Assembly: GCA_022376925.1 (NCBI GenBank)
Contig: JAIOJX010000002.1
Span: 65,868,001 to 65,932,000 of the forward strand
Direction: 5' to 3'
Source of the DNA: Tragulus kanchil
Lineage: Eukaryota; Chordata; Mammalia; Artiodactyla; Tragulidae
Length of the DNA: 64,000 bases
Made by a program: the position numbers and the translations under genes. The notes under the pieces were generated by a model. That model searched no databases. It had not been told where the DNA came from and worked only from the letters and a program-made list of their open reading frames with translations. Position 1 is the stretch's first letter; each line of letters opens with the position of its first letter. This document shows, piece after piece, positions 46,258-57,369 of the stretch.

Positions 46258-48343
46258 GTTTTGTCTTTCTTCTTTTTTTTAATTTCTATTTTGCTTTTAC
46301 AGAGTTTTGTTTATAGCTGTATTTAATCCCAAATCTGTCATAGGTATATCTTTGACCCCTCCCACTCCCCCATCCCACCCCTCCAGGTTGTTGCCTAGCC
46401 CCCGTATAAGATCCTTTAGTTCCACAGTGCATTCATAATGGTTATCTCTTTTACATATGATAATGTACATTTCCATGTTACTATTTACAAACCTCTCATT
46501 CACTCTTCCCTCCCCACAGTGTCCATAGGTCTGTTCTCTATGTCTGTTTCTCCATCACTTTTCTGTGTGTGTATTTATCAGTATGATCTTACTAGATTCC
46601 ATATATATGTGTTAGTATACTGTATTTGTCTTTTTCTTTTTAACTTACTTCACTGTGTATAACAGGTTCTAGATTCATTCACCTCATTAAGACTGATTCT
46701 TCTGCATTTCTTTTTATGGCTGAGAAAAATTCCATTGTATATATGTACCATAGCTTCTTTATCCATTCATTCGTCAATGGACATCTAGGTTGCTTCCATG
46801 TTCTAGCTATTGTATAGAGTGCTGCAATGAACATTGGGTACAGGTGTCTCTTTCAATTTTGATTTCATCAGGGTATAAGCCTAAGAGTGGGATTGCTGGG
46901 TCATATGGTGCTTCTATTCTTAGCTTTTTAAGGAATCTCCATAGTGTCTTCCACAGCGGTTGTGTCAATATTACATTCCCACCAACAATGCAAGAGAGTT
47001 CCCTTTTCTCCACACCAGCTCCAGCATTTATTGTCTGTCAATTTCTTGATGATGGCCATTCTGACGGGTGTGAGGTGATATCTCATTGTAGTTTTGATTT
47101 GCATTTCTCTAATTATTAGTGAAGTTGAGCATCGTTTCATGTGTTTTGGGGCCATCTGTATGTCATTGTTGGAGAGGTGTCTGTTTAGGTCTTTTTCCCA
47201 TTTTTTGATTGGATTGATTGTTTTTTTGATGTTGAATTGCGTGAACTGCTTGTATATTTTGGAAATTAATGCTTTTCATTTTCTGTTATTTTCTCCCATT
47301 CTGTGAGTTGTCTGTTCACCTTGTTTGTAATTTCTTTCTCTGCAAAAACTTTCAAGTTTCATTAGGTCCCACATGTTTATTTTTGTTTTTATTTCTGTTA
47401 TTCTAGAAGGCAGGTCATAGAAGTTCTTGCTTTGATTTATGCCCTTGACTGTTTTACCTATATTCTCCTCTAAGAGTTTTATGGTTTCTGGTCTTACATT
47501 TATGTCCTTAATCCATTTTGAGTTTATCTTTGTGTACAGTGTTAGGGAATGTTCCAACTTCATTTTTTGCATGTAGCTGTCCAATTTTCCCAGCACCATT
47601 TGTTGAAGAAGCTGTCTTTGTCCCATTTTATATGTTCGCCTCCTTTGTCAAAAATAAGATACCCAGGGCTTCCCCTGGTGGTCCAGTGGATAAGGACACC
47701 GCCTTGCAGTGCAAGGGGCGCCGGTTTGATCCCTGGCCTGGGAAGATCCCACGTGCCACGGAGCGGCTGGACTGATGTGTCCAATCACCGAGCTGGAGCT
47801 CTGGAGCGCATGTGCCCAGAGCCGGTGCTCTGCGACAACAGATGCCACCGCGATGGGAGGCCCACAGGAGCCAAAGAACAAAGACAGATGAAAACAGAGA
47901 AATGAAAGACCAATAGAAGTGGCCCGCCCGCTCCCCTCCCTGCCCAACCCGACCCCCGCCCAAAATAAATAAATAAATAAATCTTTAAAAAAAAAAATAA
48001 GTAAGATACCCATAGGTGCGTGGGTTTATCTCTGGGTTCTCTATCTTGCTCCATTGGTCTGTATTTCTGGTCTGTTTTTGTGCTAGTACCATACTGTCTT
48101 GATGATCATTGCTTTGTAGTATAGTCTGAAGTTAGGGAGGCTGATCCCTCCAGCTCCATTCTTCTTTCTCAGGATTGCTTTGGCTATCCAGGGTCTTTTG
48201 TGTTTCCATATGAACTGTGCTATTTTTTGGTCTAGTTCTGTGAAGAATGTCATTGGTAATTTGATAGAGATCACATTGAATCTGTAGATGATATTTGGTA
48301 GTATAATCATTTTCATAATATTGATTTTTCAGACCCAGGAACA
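46258..48343 (-). mobile_element. L1 LINE, antisense, 5'-truncated, ORF2 C-terminus and 3'UTR
   Basis: On the minus strand the element begins within ORF2 (48343) and runs to its 3'UTR (about 46258). The frame at 48316-48083 contains the L1 ORF2 signature [10 protein letters not shown]. The frame at 47626-47276 continues with KINSKWIKDINVRPETIKLLEEN-type ORF2 sequence (20 residues or fewer quoted in part: KINSKWIKDINV). A TAG stop replaces Trp just after the first block, and a SINE splits the ORF at 47666-48001. It cannot encode a working protein. Confidence 0.93.
47655..48012 (+). mobile_element. CHR-like SINE, long form, inserted in L1
   Basis: The body 47666-48001 runs from 'gggcttcccctggtggtcc' through B box 'ggtttgatccc' to the GC-rich block 'gtggcccgcccgctcccctc' and an (AAAT)n/A tail. 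The flanks 'taagataccca' at 47655-47665 and 48002-48012 are perfect target-site repeats. L1 sequence is continuous across the insertion. It is very similar to the copy at 31584. Confidence 0.92.
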
Positions 48344-48859
48344 CAGAAGATAAGCCTTTTTACTTTTGACTACTGAAAATAATGTAACATCAGCAGAGTG
48401 GTCACAAAGTAAGCCAAAGCCATAACCAGTCTTGAAAAAAATTGAAAAAACCTTCATCTATGTTGACACATTTTTCTCAATGGAGTAGAATCTCAAACAA
48501 CTAAAACACAAACTTAGAATAAGGAATATTTTTATTACTGTATCACTCTCACAGCCTGTTTTTTATCCTGATTTCATAAGTATATTACTACTCAAATGAA
48601 AATATTTACTGTTCTCTGGGAAGTGGAGTGGGTTTACTCAACTAATGTTGCTTTGTCCTTCGGATCTCAGATCTGAACTCTTCCTCATCCTGCCTTGTAG
48701 ACCCCACCGGTTGTACACACAGACCTACTGACAGACATGCAGACAGTCAGAATCACAGAGAGACATAGACTCAGTTCTTGGATATAAATATTAGTACATT
48801 TAAAATCATCTGGAATTTCATAGAAATAATTACCAATAAATATGTCCAATTATTGAGAT

Positions 48860-49070
48860 TTTACCTAAATGCCTCCTATATTCCCCAAGTTGGTAAATGG
48901 CATCCGTCATCTCCATCTACACAGACACTCAAAGCTAAACCAGGGAGCAACCTTGGTTCTCTCTCTTTCTCACTCCTCCATCAGACCCCTCACTCTTCTC
49001 TGTCCAGCCCTCTTTGATCACTTCTTTTTACCCCGAACATAGCTGCTTTAATTTAAGCCATCATCAATGT
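48860..49070 (+). mobile_element. L2-like ORF fragment (copy A)
   Basis: 'aaatggcatccgtcatctcc', 'ccttggttctctctctttct' and 'taatttaagccatcatc' echo the L2 coding 3' part. It is diverged and the call is tentative. It is repeated at 50040-50250. Confidence 0.4.
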
Positions 49071-49074
49071 TCAA

Positions 49075-49194
49075 AGCAAAGTTGGATTCCTTCTAGAGAT
49101 GAAGACTCACCCTCCCTCCAGCTCCTCCCTCCAGCTCCTCCCTCCAGCAAAGTTGGATTCCTTCTAGAGATGAAGACTCACCCTCCCTCCAGCT
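49075..49194. repeat. 71-bp local tandem repeat (copy A)
   Basis: The block 'gttggattccttctagagat' followed by 'gaagactcaccctccctcc' occurs at 49081 and again at 49152. Inner 'ctccctccag' units are also repeated. This is a short minisatellite with about 1.7 units. It reappears at 50255-50374 through U18. Confidence 0.85.
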
Positions 49195-50254
49195 CCTTTT
49201 CCCACTTTGCTGCTTGGGTTCAGCAATACCATGGGTGAATTATCTCTAACTCAAAGTTGTTCATGAAAATTGCCCACAGCTCTCATTTTTTCTGGGGTCA
49301 GATCTTGTCCCTAGAGCCAGGCTGAGCCAGGAACCATGCAGTACTCCTCATCTCTCTTTTCTCTGTCCGCATCCCCTGAGACCCACCCCAGGTCCCTTTT
49401 GAGGAGACCTAAATTGCTTAACATGAAGAGATTGCTGGTGTTGGAGTGGAGTGAGAGACAAGCCAGCCATTCATTCATTCACCATTTGCAACTATGAACT
49501 CTAGTTCAGATTCAGTTGAAACACCTTCTGGCCAAGAAACATCTTACTATGCAAAGGGCTGTAGTGGGGAGTTCATGTGTGTGTTATTTTGCCTTCATGT
49601 CCAGGCCCCAGATGTGACAGAACTTCCTAAGAAAAATGGGGCAGTGCTATTTTCAAATTTTGGAGTAGAATCTCAAACAACTAAAACACAAACTTAGAAT
49701 AAGGAATATTTTTATTACTGTATCACTCTCACAGCCTGTTTTTTATCCTGATTTCATAAGTATATTACTACTCAAATGAAAATATTTACTGTTCTCTGGG
49801 AAGTGGAGTGGGTTTACTCAACTAATGTTGCTTTGTCCTTCGGATCTCAGATCTGAACTCTTCCTCATCCTGCCTTGTAGACCCCACCGGTTGTACACAC
49901 AGACCTACTGACAGACATGCAGACAGTCAGAATCACAGAGAGACATAGACTCAGTTCTTGGATATAAATATTAGTACATTTAAAATCATCTGGAATTTCA
50001 TAGAAATAATTACCAATAAATATGTCCAATTATTGAGATTTTACCTAAATGCCTCCTATATTCCCCAAGTTGGTAAATGGCATCCGTCATCTCCATCTAC
50101 ACAGACACTCAAAGCTAAACCAGGGAGCAACCTTGGTTCTCTCTCTTTCTCACTCCTCCATCAGACCCCTCACTCTTCTCTGTCCAGCCCTCTTTGATCA
50201 CTTCTTTTTACCCCGAACATAGCTGCTTTAATTTAAGCCATCATCAATGTTCAA

Positions 50255-50374
50255 AGCAAAGTTGGATTCCTTCTAGAGATGAAGACTCACCCTCCCTCCA
50301 GCTCCTCCCTCCAGCTCCTCCCTCCAGCAAAGTTGGATTCCTTCTAGAGATGAAGACTCACCCTCCCTCCAGCT
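50255..50374. repeat. 71-bp local tandem repeat (copy B)
   Basis: U18 copy of 49075-49194. Confidence 0.85.
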
Positions 50375-50812
50375 CCTTTTCCCACTTTGCTGCTTGGGTT
50401 CAGCAACACCATGGGTGAATTATCTCTAACTCAAAGTTGTTCATGAAAATTGCCCACAGCTCTCATTTTTTCTGGGGTCAGATCTTGTCCCTAGAGCCAG
50501 GCTGAGCCAGGAACCATGCAGTACTCCTCATCTCTCTTTTCTCTGTCCGCATCCCCTGAGACCCACCCCAGGTCCCTTTTGAGGAGACCTAAATTGCTTA
50601 ACATGAAGAGATTGCTGGTGTTGGAGTGGAGTGAGAGACAAGCCAGCCATTCATTCATTCACCATTTGCAACTATGAACTCTAGTTCAGATTCAGTTGAA
50701 ACACCTTCTGGCCAAGAAACATCTTACTATGCAAAGGGCTGTAGTGGGGAGTTCATGTGTGTGTTATTTTGCCTTCATGTCCAGGCCCCAGATGTGACAG
50801 AACTTCCTAAGA

Positions 50813-51847
50813 GATGGACCAGAGCAGGTAAAGACAAATGCATGACGTTCACTGTTATAGAACACAGGGTCAAATACATTCTTAGAAGTCAAGCAATCTG
50901 TTTTGTTTTGTTTTGTTTCCAGTTATATAACCTTGAACATAATTTATAACAGGAATCTCGTGTTTTTGTCTTTTCAATATCCTGTTCTTTTGTCGTTTGT
51001 TAGCTACTCCCTTATTTATTTAGGGGAACCACCCGTCCCACAATTTCATGTGATTCTGGTAAGACTGATTCTTCCCCTGCCTTCAGTGGAAGATGTCATT
51101 TATCACCAGTCCCAGAAGAAGCACCTGAGAGCATCCCACCTCCATGGCTCAGTGGTTGGCTAAGGATGGACAAACCAAATAAAACACACTTAATCCTGGA
51201 ACTCTTGCTGGAGTTTTTAGGAAGTAGAAACTCTCTTTCTTCTAGGATTGTTAATCAGGCAGGATATAACTCTGACTTCTAGACCCTGCATTGCTTCCAC
51301 TCAGAGTCAGCCTGACAATAGACAAAGACAGAGGGAAGCAGAAACAAATATCATTTCTATGGACATTACCTGGATTCAGCCCTGCTGGAACTTTTCAGTT
51401 AAATAAACCAGGATATTCCCCTGAGAGTCTAAGGCAATTTATGATGAGTTTCTATCCCATATGACCCAAAGCAGCCAAGTCACCTTCTACAACTTCACCA
51501 GCAGGAAGCTATTAGCTCTCGCTTTAATCATTTCAGATAGACAGTCTTCATTTTCTCCCAGGGCTCTGGATTTTAGGCTCTGATTCTCAGTTCTTTCTTG
51601 TACTGAGGAAAAATCTGCTCTGTTTATCTTAGTCCCATTACTAATGTTTCTTGCATTTATTAAATATCTTGTTTAGCTGGGCAACAGTAAGTAGACAAGT
51701 CCTGAGGTAGGCATGAATTCTCTGTTTTGAACAGCAAAACCCAATATGTTCAGGCCCCTAGTGAGTGAGCAGTTATGGTGGTTCCTATGATGTTAGATGG
51801 AGTGAAGGCTGTGAGAATGACAAAAGCCCTCAGGAGTTACTTTAATA
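50813..51847. other. Unique sequence, no gene seen
   Basis: About 1 kb with a short (TTTTG)n run near 50900 and no recognised element or coding signal. Confidence 0.6.
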
Positions 51848-53990
51848 TGTGAGAATAATGTGATTTGACTTACAATGTTTCTAAGATCCTAAATTCTATC
51901 TGTGGAAACACTAGAGGAAGCCAAATCTCTGTGCTAACTTCAGAAAGTTGAAGTCACATGAGTTCCCCATAGTTTTACTCTTTTCTAGCATTGATGTCTC
52001 CAGTTCCTTCAACATTTCATGCAGCAAGGCTCTTAAGCTCTACAACAACAGGATGTCATCGTCATGACTCATTCTGGCTTATTATCATTGTGCCTCCTAA
52101 AAGACAACTCTCAGGCTGATATTTATTGATTTAATTAAGTCAATTTGATTAACTCAATTTTAATTACTTAAGAGTTAATTAAATCAATCAATACTAGTTA
52201 AGCATGTATTCTTTTTAATTAAGTCAATTTCTAGTTAAATGTTATTCTGTGAGAGAAAAAACAGGCATCTTTTTAAATTTTTTTTCTGAGTGGATTAAAG
52301 AATCCTGAAAGGTCTTTACAGGACAGGCAAAAAAGAACATAAAGATTGATCTCATCCAGCATTTGTATAAACACAATGAGATAAGAAAAACAGGGATTTA
52401 GCTTGAACAAATGACCAGATTTTATTTGGAATCATCAGCCCAGTAGGGGATTAGTCAATGTGTGGTCTCTGTGGAGAAACGCCTTCAAGGAGTACCTATC
52501 TAAAGCCACTCTCAACCAGTTTTTAACAAGATAAGTCCTAGGAAATATTTGATTAAAAAAATCCTAATATTAATAAAATCAGAATGAGGTTTAAGTGGCA
52601 TACTGCTTATAGTTGGTCAGAAAGGCATGATTAATTTAAGCAGGTCAATAGCAGTTAAGGATTTCTTTGGAAAGTTACCCAATTGTTCCTGGATATTTGT
52701 TTCCAATAACAGTGAGATCATTAAAGCTGTCTACTTCATTTACCCATGTGTATACCCAACTCTTTCAATAAAGAGTGTGTGAATGTTTTTAGAATTATCA
52801 GTAAGTGGAAATGAGTGTTGATTTCTCCTGTGGAAAGTCTCACTACTCAGTGGACCAACATACCACACACAGCCCACTTGGTAGAAAGTGCCCTGCAAGA
52901 AGGAGACAAATTCCTGTGAGAATAATGTGATTTGACTTACAATGTTTCTAAGATCCTAAATTCTATCTGTGGAAACACTAGAGGAAGCCAAATCTCTGTG
53001 CTAACTTCAGAAAGTTGAAGTCACATGAGTTCCCCATAGTTTTACTCTTTTCTAGCATTGATGTCTCCAGTTCCTTCAACATTTCATGCAGCAAGGCTCT
53101 TAAGCTCTACAACAACAGGATGTCATCGTCATGACTCATTCTGGCTTATTATCATTGTGCCTCCTAAAAGACAACTCTCAGGCTGATATTTATTGATTTA
53201 ATTAAGTCAATTTGATTAACTCAATTTTAATTACTTAAGAGTTAATTAAATCAATCAATACTAGTTAAGCATGTATTCTTTTTAATTAAGTCAATTTCTA
53301 GTTAAATGTTATTCTGTGAGAGAAAAAACAGGCATCTTTTTAAATTTTTTTTCTGAGTGGATTAAAGAATCCTGAAAGGTCTTTACAGGACAGGCAAAAA
53401 AGAACATAAAGATTGATCTCATCCAGCATTTGTATAAACACAATGAGATAAGAAAAACAGGGATTTAGCTTGAACAAATGACCAGATTTTATTTGGAATC
53501 ATCAGCCCAGTAGGGGATTAGTCAATGTGTGGTCTCTGTGGAGAAACGCCTTCAAGGAGTACCTATCTAAAGCCACTCTCAACCAGTTTTTAACAAGATA
53601 AGTCCTAGGAAATATTTGATTAAAAAAATCCTAATATTAATAAAATCAGAATGAGGTTTAAGTGGCATACTGCTTATAGTTGGTCAGAAAGGCATGATTA
53701 ATTTAAGCAGGTCAATAGCAGTTAAGGATTTCTTTGGAAAGTTACCCAATTGTTCCTGGATATTTGTTTCCAATAACAGTGAGATCATTAAAGCTGTCTA
53801 CTTCATTTACCCATGTGTATACCCAACTCTTTCAATAAAGAGTGTGTGAATGTTTTTAGAATTATCAGTAAGTGGAAATGAGTGTTGATTTCTCCTGTGG
53901 AAAGTCTCACTACTCAGTGGACCAACATACCACACACAGCCCACTTGGTAGAAAGTGCCCTGCAAGAAGGAGACAAATTCCCTGTGAGAA
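51848..53990. repeat. Tandem duplication U19, period 1067-1068
   Basis: Copy A is 51848-52921 and copy B starts at 52915, with an 8-base shared junction 'tgtgagaa'. 'ttcctgtgag' in copy A versus 'ttccctgtgag' in copy B is a one-base run difference at the seam. It contains an A/T-rich palindrome. Confidence 0.93.
52126..52187. repeat. A/T-rich imperfect palindrome (copy A)
   Basis: The arms 'ttgatttaattaa' (52126-52138) and 'ttaattaaatcaa' (52175-52187) are perfect reverse complements around a 36-nt loop that is itself built of 'ttaatt' and 'aattaa' words. It is repeated 1067 bases on. It could extrude as a cruciform. No transposon ends are recognised. Confidence 0.7.
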
Positions 53991-54235
53991 CATTTTTCAT
54001 AAATAGCCTTGAAAAACCTGCTTTCATAGTGTAGCATTAAATTCCATATCTGGTTGGTGAAAGTAAAAGGATGATTTTGTAGAAACAGTATATTCTGACC
54101 AGATTTTCAGAATTTGGTCTTCATCTCAAGGGAAATTGTGCTCCCTCTTCCAGCAGCTAGAATCAGGGCTACTGCTGGTTCAAATATAAGTGAGAAAAAA
54201 AGACAAACAGAAATCCACAATAGGCTTCCTGGCTT

Positions 54236-54780
54236 AACAAGAGGACCTTCGGCCTCTTTTTGACCTTACTTTGTTATCTGTTGCCAGGATTACTGTGTAA
54301 CAAACCAGTTCAATACTTAATAGATTAAAGTAATAGCTATTTATTATTTTTCATGCATCTGTGAGTTCCCTGGCCAGTTCTGCTGACACAGCCAGTCTTG
54401 CTTTATCTCAGCTGGGTTTACAATTTATCTGCAGTCCACACCAGACTGGCTGAGGGCTGGCTGGTCTAGTATAATCTTGGCTGGATCAACTTATTTCTGC
54501 TTCATATGGTCTCTCAACCCCCAGTACCTTGGCCAAGACTTGATCTCATGGCAGAGGCAGGTGTTCAGTAGAGCAGAAGCTGCCTGTCCTCTTGAGATCC
54601 ATGCTTGAACATGGCACACATCACTTCGGCCAATTCCATCAACTCAAGCAAGCTATAAAGTCAGCCTAGACTCAAGGGGAGATAACAGATGCCAGCTCAT
54701 GATGGGAGAAGTTTCAGAGTCACATTGCAAGAGTTATTGATGTGAGGTGGCAATCTAGGTCCACACCTGCAATCGAACTA
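54236..54780 (+). mobile_element. Ancient interspersed repeat, family not assigned
   Basis: 'tgttgccaggattactgtgt', 'aagtaatagctatttattat', 'ggctgagggctggctggtct' and 'gagtcacattgcaagagtt' resemble an old mammalian LTR- or DNA-type repeat that I know by phrase but cannot name securely. No coding remains are visible. Confidence 0.45.
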
Positions 54781-54904
54781 CCCCATGCTCAGCAAGATTA
54801 CAGTACATCTGGCTAGAGAGTCCACCAAACTTGACTTTTCTAGACAATTGGATAAGAAAATAATAGCCAATGTTTTTTTGCTTGATTGATGTTTTTCCAT
54901 TTTT

Positions 54905-55432
54905 AATTTTTCTAATTTTATTGAGAAAGAGGTGATATACACTACTGTATACAGTTTACAGCCCAATAGTTTTGTTTACATAGATTGTGGCATGATTACC
55001 ATAATAGGGTTTAGTTAACATCCATCATCTCATATACATACAACAAAGAAAAAAATTCTCCTTGTGATAACTCTTAGGATTTGCTCTCTTAACTTTCCTG
55101 TATAACATACAGCAGTGTTAGCTATAGGCAAGATGTCACATGTTACATCCCTAGTATTTATTTATCTTATAGTAGGAATTTTGTACCTTTCATCTTCTAT
55201 TCTCAATTCTCCCTTTTCTCATTCCCCACCTGTAGTATCATATGTCTGATGTCTCCTACTAGGAGTTTGGTGGGGACTTATTTTGGTTTTGCTTTTAGAT
55301 TCAACATGCAAGAGAGATCATATAGTATGTCTTTCTCTTTCTGATTTATTTCATTTAGCATAATGTCTTCTAAGTCAATTTCTGTTGTCACAAATGGGAA
55401 GATTTCATTCTGTTTTTATGGAACACATAAAA
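54905..55432 (-). mobile_element. Old L1 3'UTR segment, antisense
   Basis: 'ttattgagaaagaggtgata', 'acatccatcatctcatatac', 'tagattcaacatgcaagaga' and 'gggaagatttcattctgttt' follow the antisense 3'UTR of older L1 subfamilies. Part of it (55177 on) is repeated at 56283-56533 through U20. Confidence 0.7.
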
Positions 55433-57369
55433 AAATTTTAATTAATAGTTGGTTTACAATGTTGTATTAGTTTCTACTGTACAGCAAAGTGATTCAGTAT
55501 GCATATACATATGTGTATGTTCTTTTTACATAAAATATTTGCTTTATTAAGAAAAGGAGAGAGTAGCAACTTTTGACTTTAATTACTAGCTAGTGTTTCA
55601 ACATCAGTTAATAGCATGTAATAAAAGTCAAAGAGACAAAACACAGTCCATAAATATAGAAAATAAGGGGAATGGAAAATAGAAACATAATCGTTTTGTC
55701 TGATGGCTTTTTCTTAGTCATTCAAGAAGGCTAATATCAAAAGAGAAACACAAATGGCACTCATATTTCAAGGAAAAGTATAAGAATGTGTTAGAAAAAG
55801 TTAATGGATCTGTTTTTAAAAGGATATTTTTTAACTTTGTAAAACAGTCTAATAAAATTGAGAGTGGTAAAAATTTTATAACTGATGTATCAATCTCTGG
55901 TTCAAAGCTCTTAGGGGCACAATCTACTTAAAAACTGAGAATTAATAGGAAACACATGCAAAGACTAATGAACATGTGAAGTAATTTATTGGGAAGCAGG
56001 GAATCTAAGAAATCAGGAGGCTTATGAAAGGAACAGATAGTAGTTCTAAAAGTGTTTAAATAAAAATCTAGGAGTTGAGTTAAAAGACATCTGAAAGGAG
56101 ATCAAGTTTGAAAGGTAAAATATTTCCTTGAATATTTATCTTGAAAGGTAGCATATTTTCCTATTTCCATAGAAGTATAATGCTTCCCATTTCCATAAAG
56201 TATTTTTCATTTTAAAGAAAGAACATCATATTTTAAATTTCATCAGCTTAATAACTGTATGACAGTGGTTTAGCAAATGATAGAATTTGTACCTTTCATC
56301 TTCTATTCTCAATTCTCTTTTCTCATTCCCCACCTGTAGTATCATATGTCTGATGTCTCCTACTAGGAGTTTGGTGGGGACTTATTTTGGTTTTGCTTAG
56401 ATTCAACATGCAAGAGAGATCATATAGTATGTCTTTCTCTTTCTGATTTATTTCATTTAGCATAATGTCTTCTAAGTCAATTTCTGTTGTCACAAATGGG
56501 AAGATTTCATTCTGTTTTTATGGAACACATAAAAATTTTAATTAATAGTTGGTTTACAATGTTGTATTAGTTTCTACTGTACAGCAAAGTGATTCAGTAT
56601 GCATATACATATGTGTATGTTCTTTTTACATAAAATATTTGCTTTATTAAGAAAAGGAGAGAGTAGCAACTTTTGACTTTAATTACTAGCTAGTGTTTCA
56701 ACATCAGTTAATAGCATGTAATAAAAGTCAAAGAGACAAAACACAGTCCATAAATATAGAAAATAAGGGGAATGGAAAATAGAAACATAATCGTTTTGTC
56801 TGATGGCTTTTTCTTAGTCATTCAAGAAGGCTAATATCAAAAGAGAAACACAAATGGCACTCATATTTCAAGGAAAAGTATAAGAATGTGTTAGAAAAAG
56901 TTAATGGATCTGTTTTTAAAAGGATATTTTTTAACTTTGTAAAACAGTCTAATAAAATTGAGAGTGGTAAAAATTTTATAACTGATGTATCAATCTCTGG
57001 TTCAAAGCTCTTAGGGGCACAATCTACTTAAAAACTGAGAATTAATAGGAAACACATGCAAAGACTAATGAACATGTGAAGTAATTTATTGGGAAGCAGG
57101 GAATCTAAGAAATCAGGAGGCTTATGAAAGGAACAGATAGTAGTTCTAAAAGTGTTTAAATAAAAATCTAGGAGTTGAGTTAAAAGACATCTGAAAGGAG
57201 ATCAAGTTTGAAAGGTAAAATATTTCCTTGAATATTTATCTTGAAAGGTAGCATATTTTCCTATTTCCATAGAAGTATAATGCTTCCCATTTCCATAAAG
57301 TATTTTTCATTTTAAAGAAAGAACATCATATTTTAAATTTCATCAGCTTAATAACTGTATGACAGTGGT
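55177..57369. repeat. Tandem duplication U20, period 1100-1106
   Basis: Copy A is 55177-56269 and copy B is 56283-57369, with a 13-bp filler. The first 260 bases of copy B have lost bases from runs at four places (T run, 'ctccctttt' to 'ctctttt', 'gcttttag' to 'gcttag', A run), after which the copies agree. This is damage at the seam end. Confidence 0.93.
55433..55530 (-). mobile_element. L1 3'-end piece, antisense, left part of a split element
   Basis: 'ttggtttacaatgttgtatt' and 'acagcaaagtgattcagtat' are the antisense start of a ruminant L1 3' end. The next expected block appears only at 57843. The U20 copy is 56534-56630. Confidence 0.7.

Larger units (their letters stand above)
48481..50812. 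repeat. Tandem duplication U18, period 1180
   Basis: Copy A is 48481-49632 and copy B is 49661-50812, with a 28-bp filler (49633-49660). The copies are almost identical, differing at 49230/50410 ('caataccatg' versus 'caacaccatg'). A local 71-bp repeat is copied within both. Confidence 0.93.
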
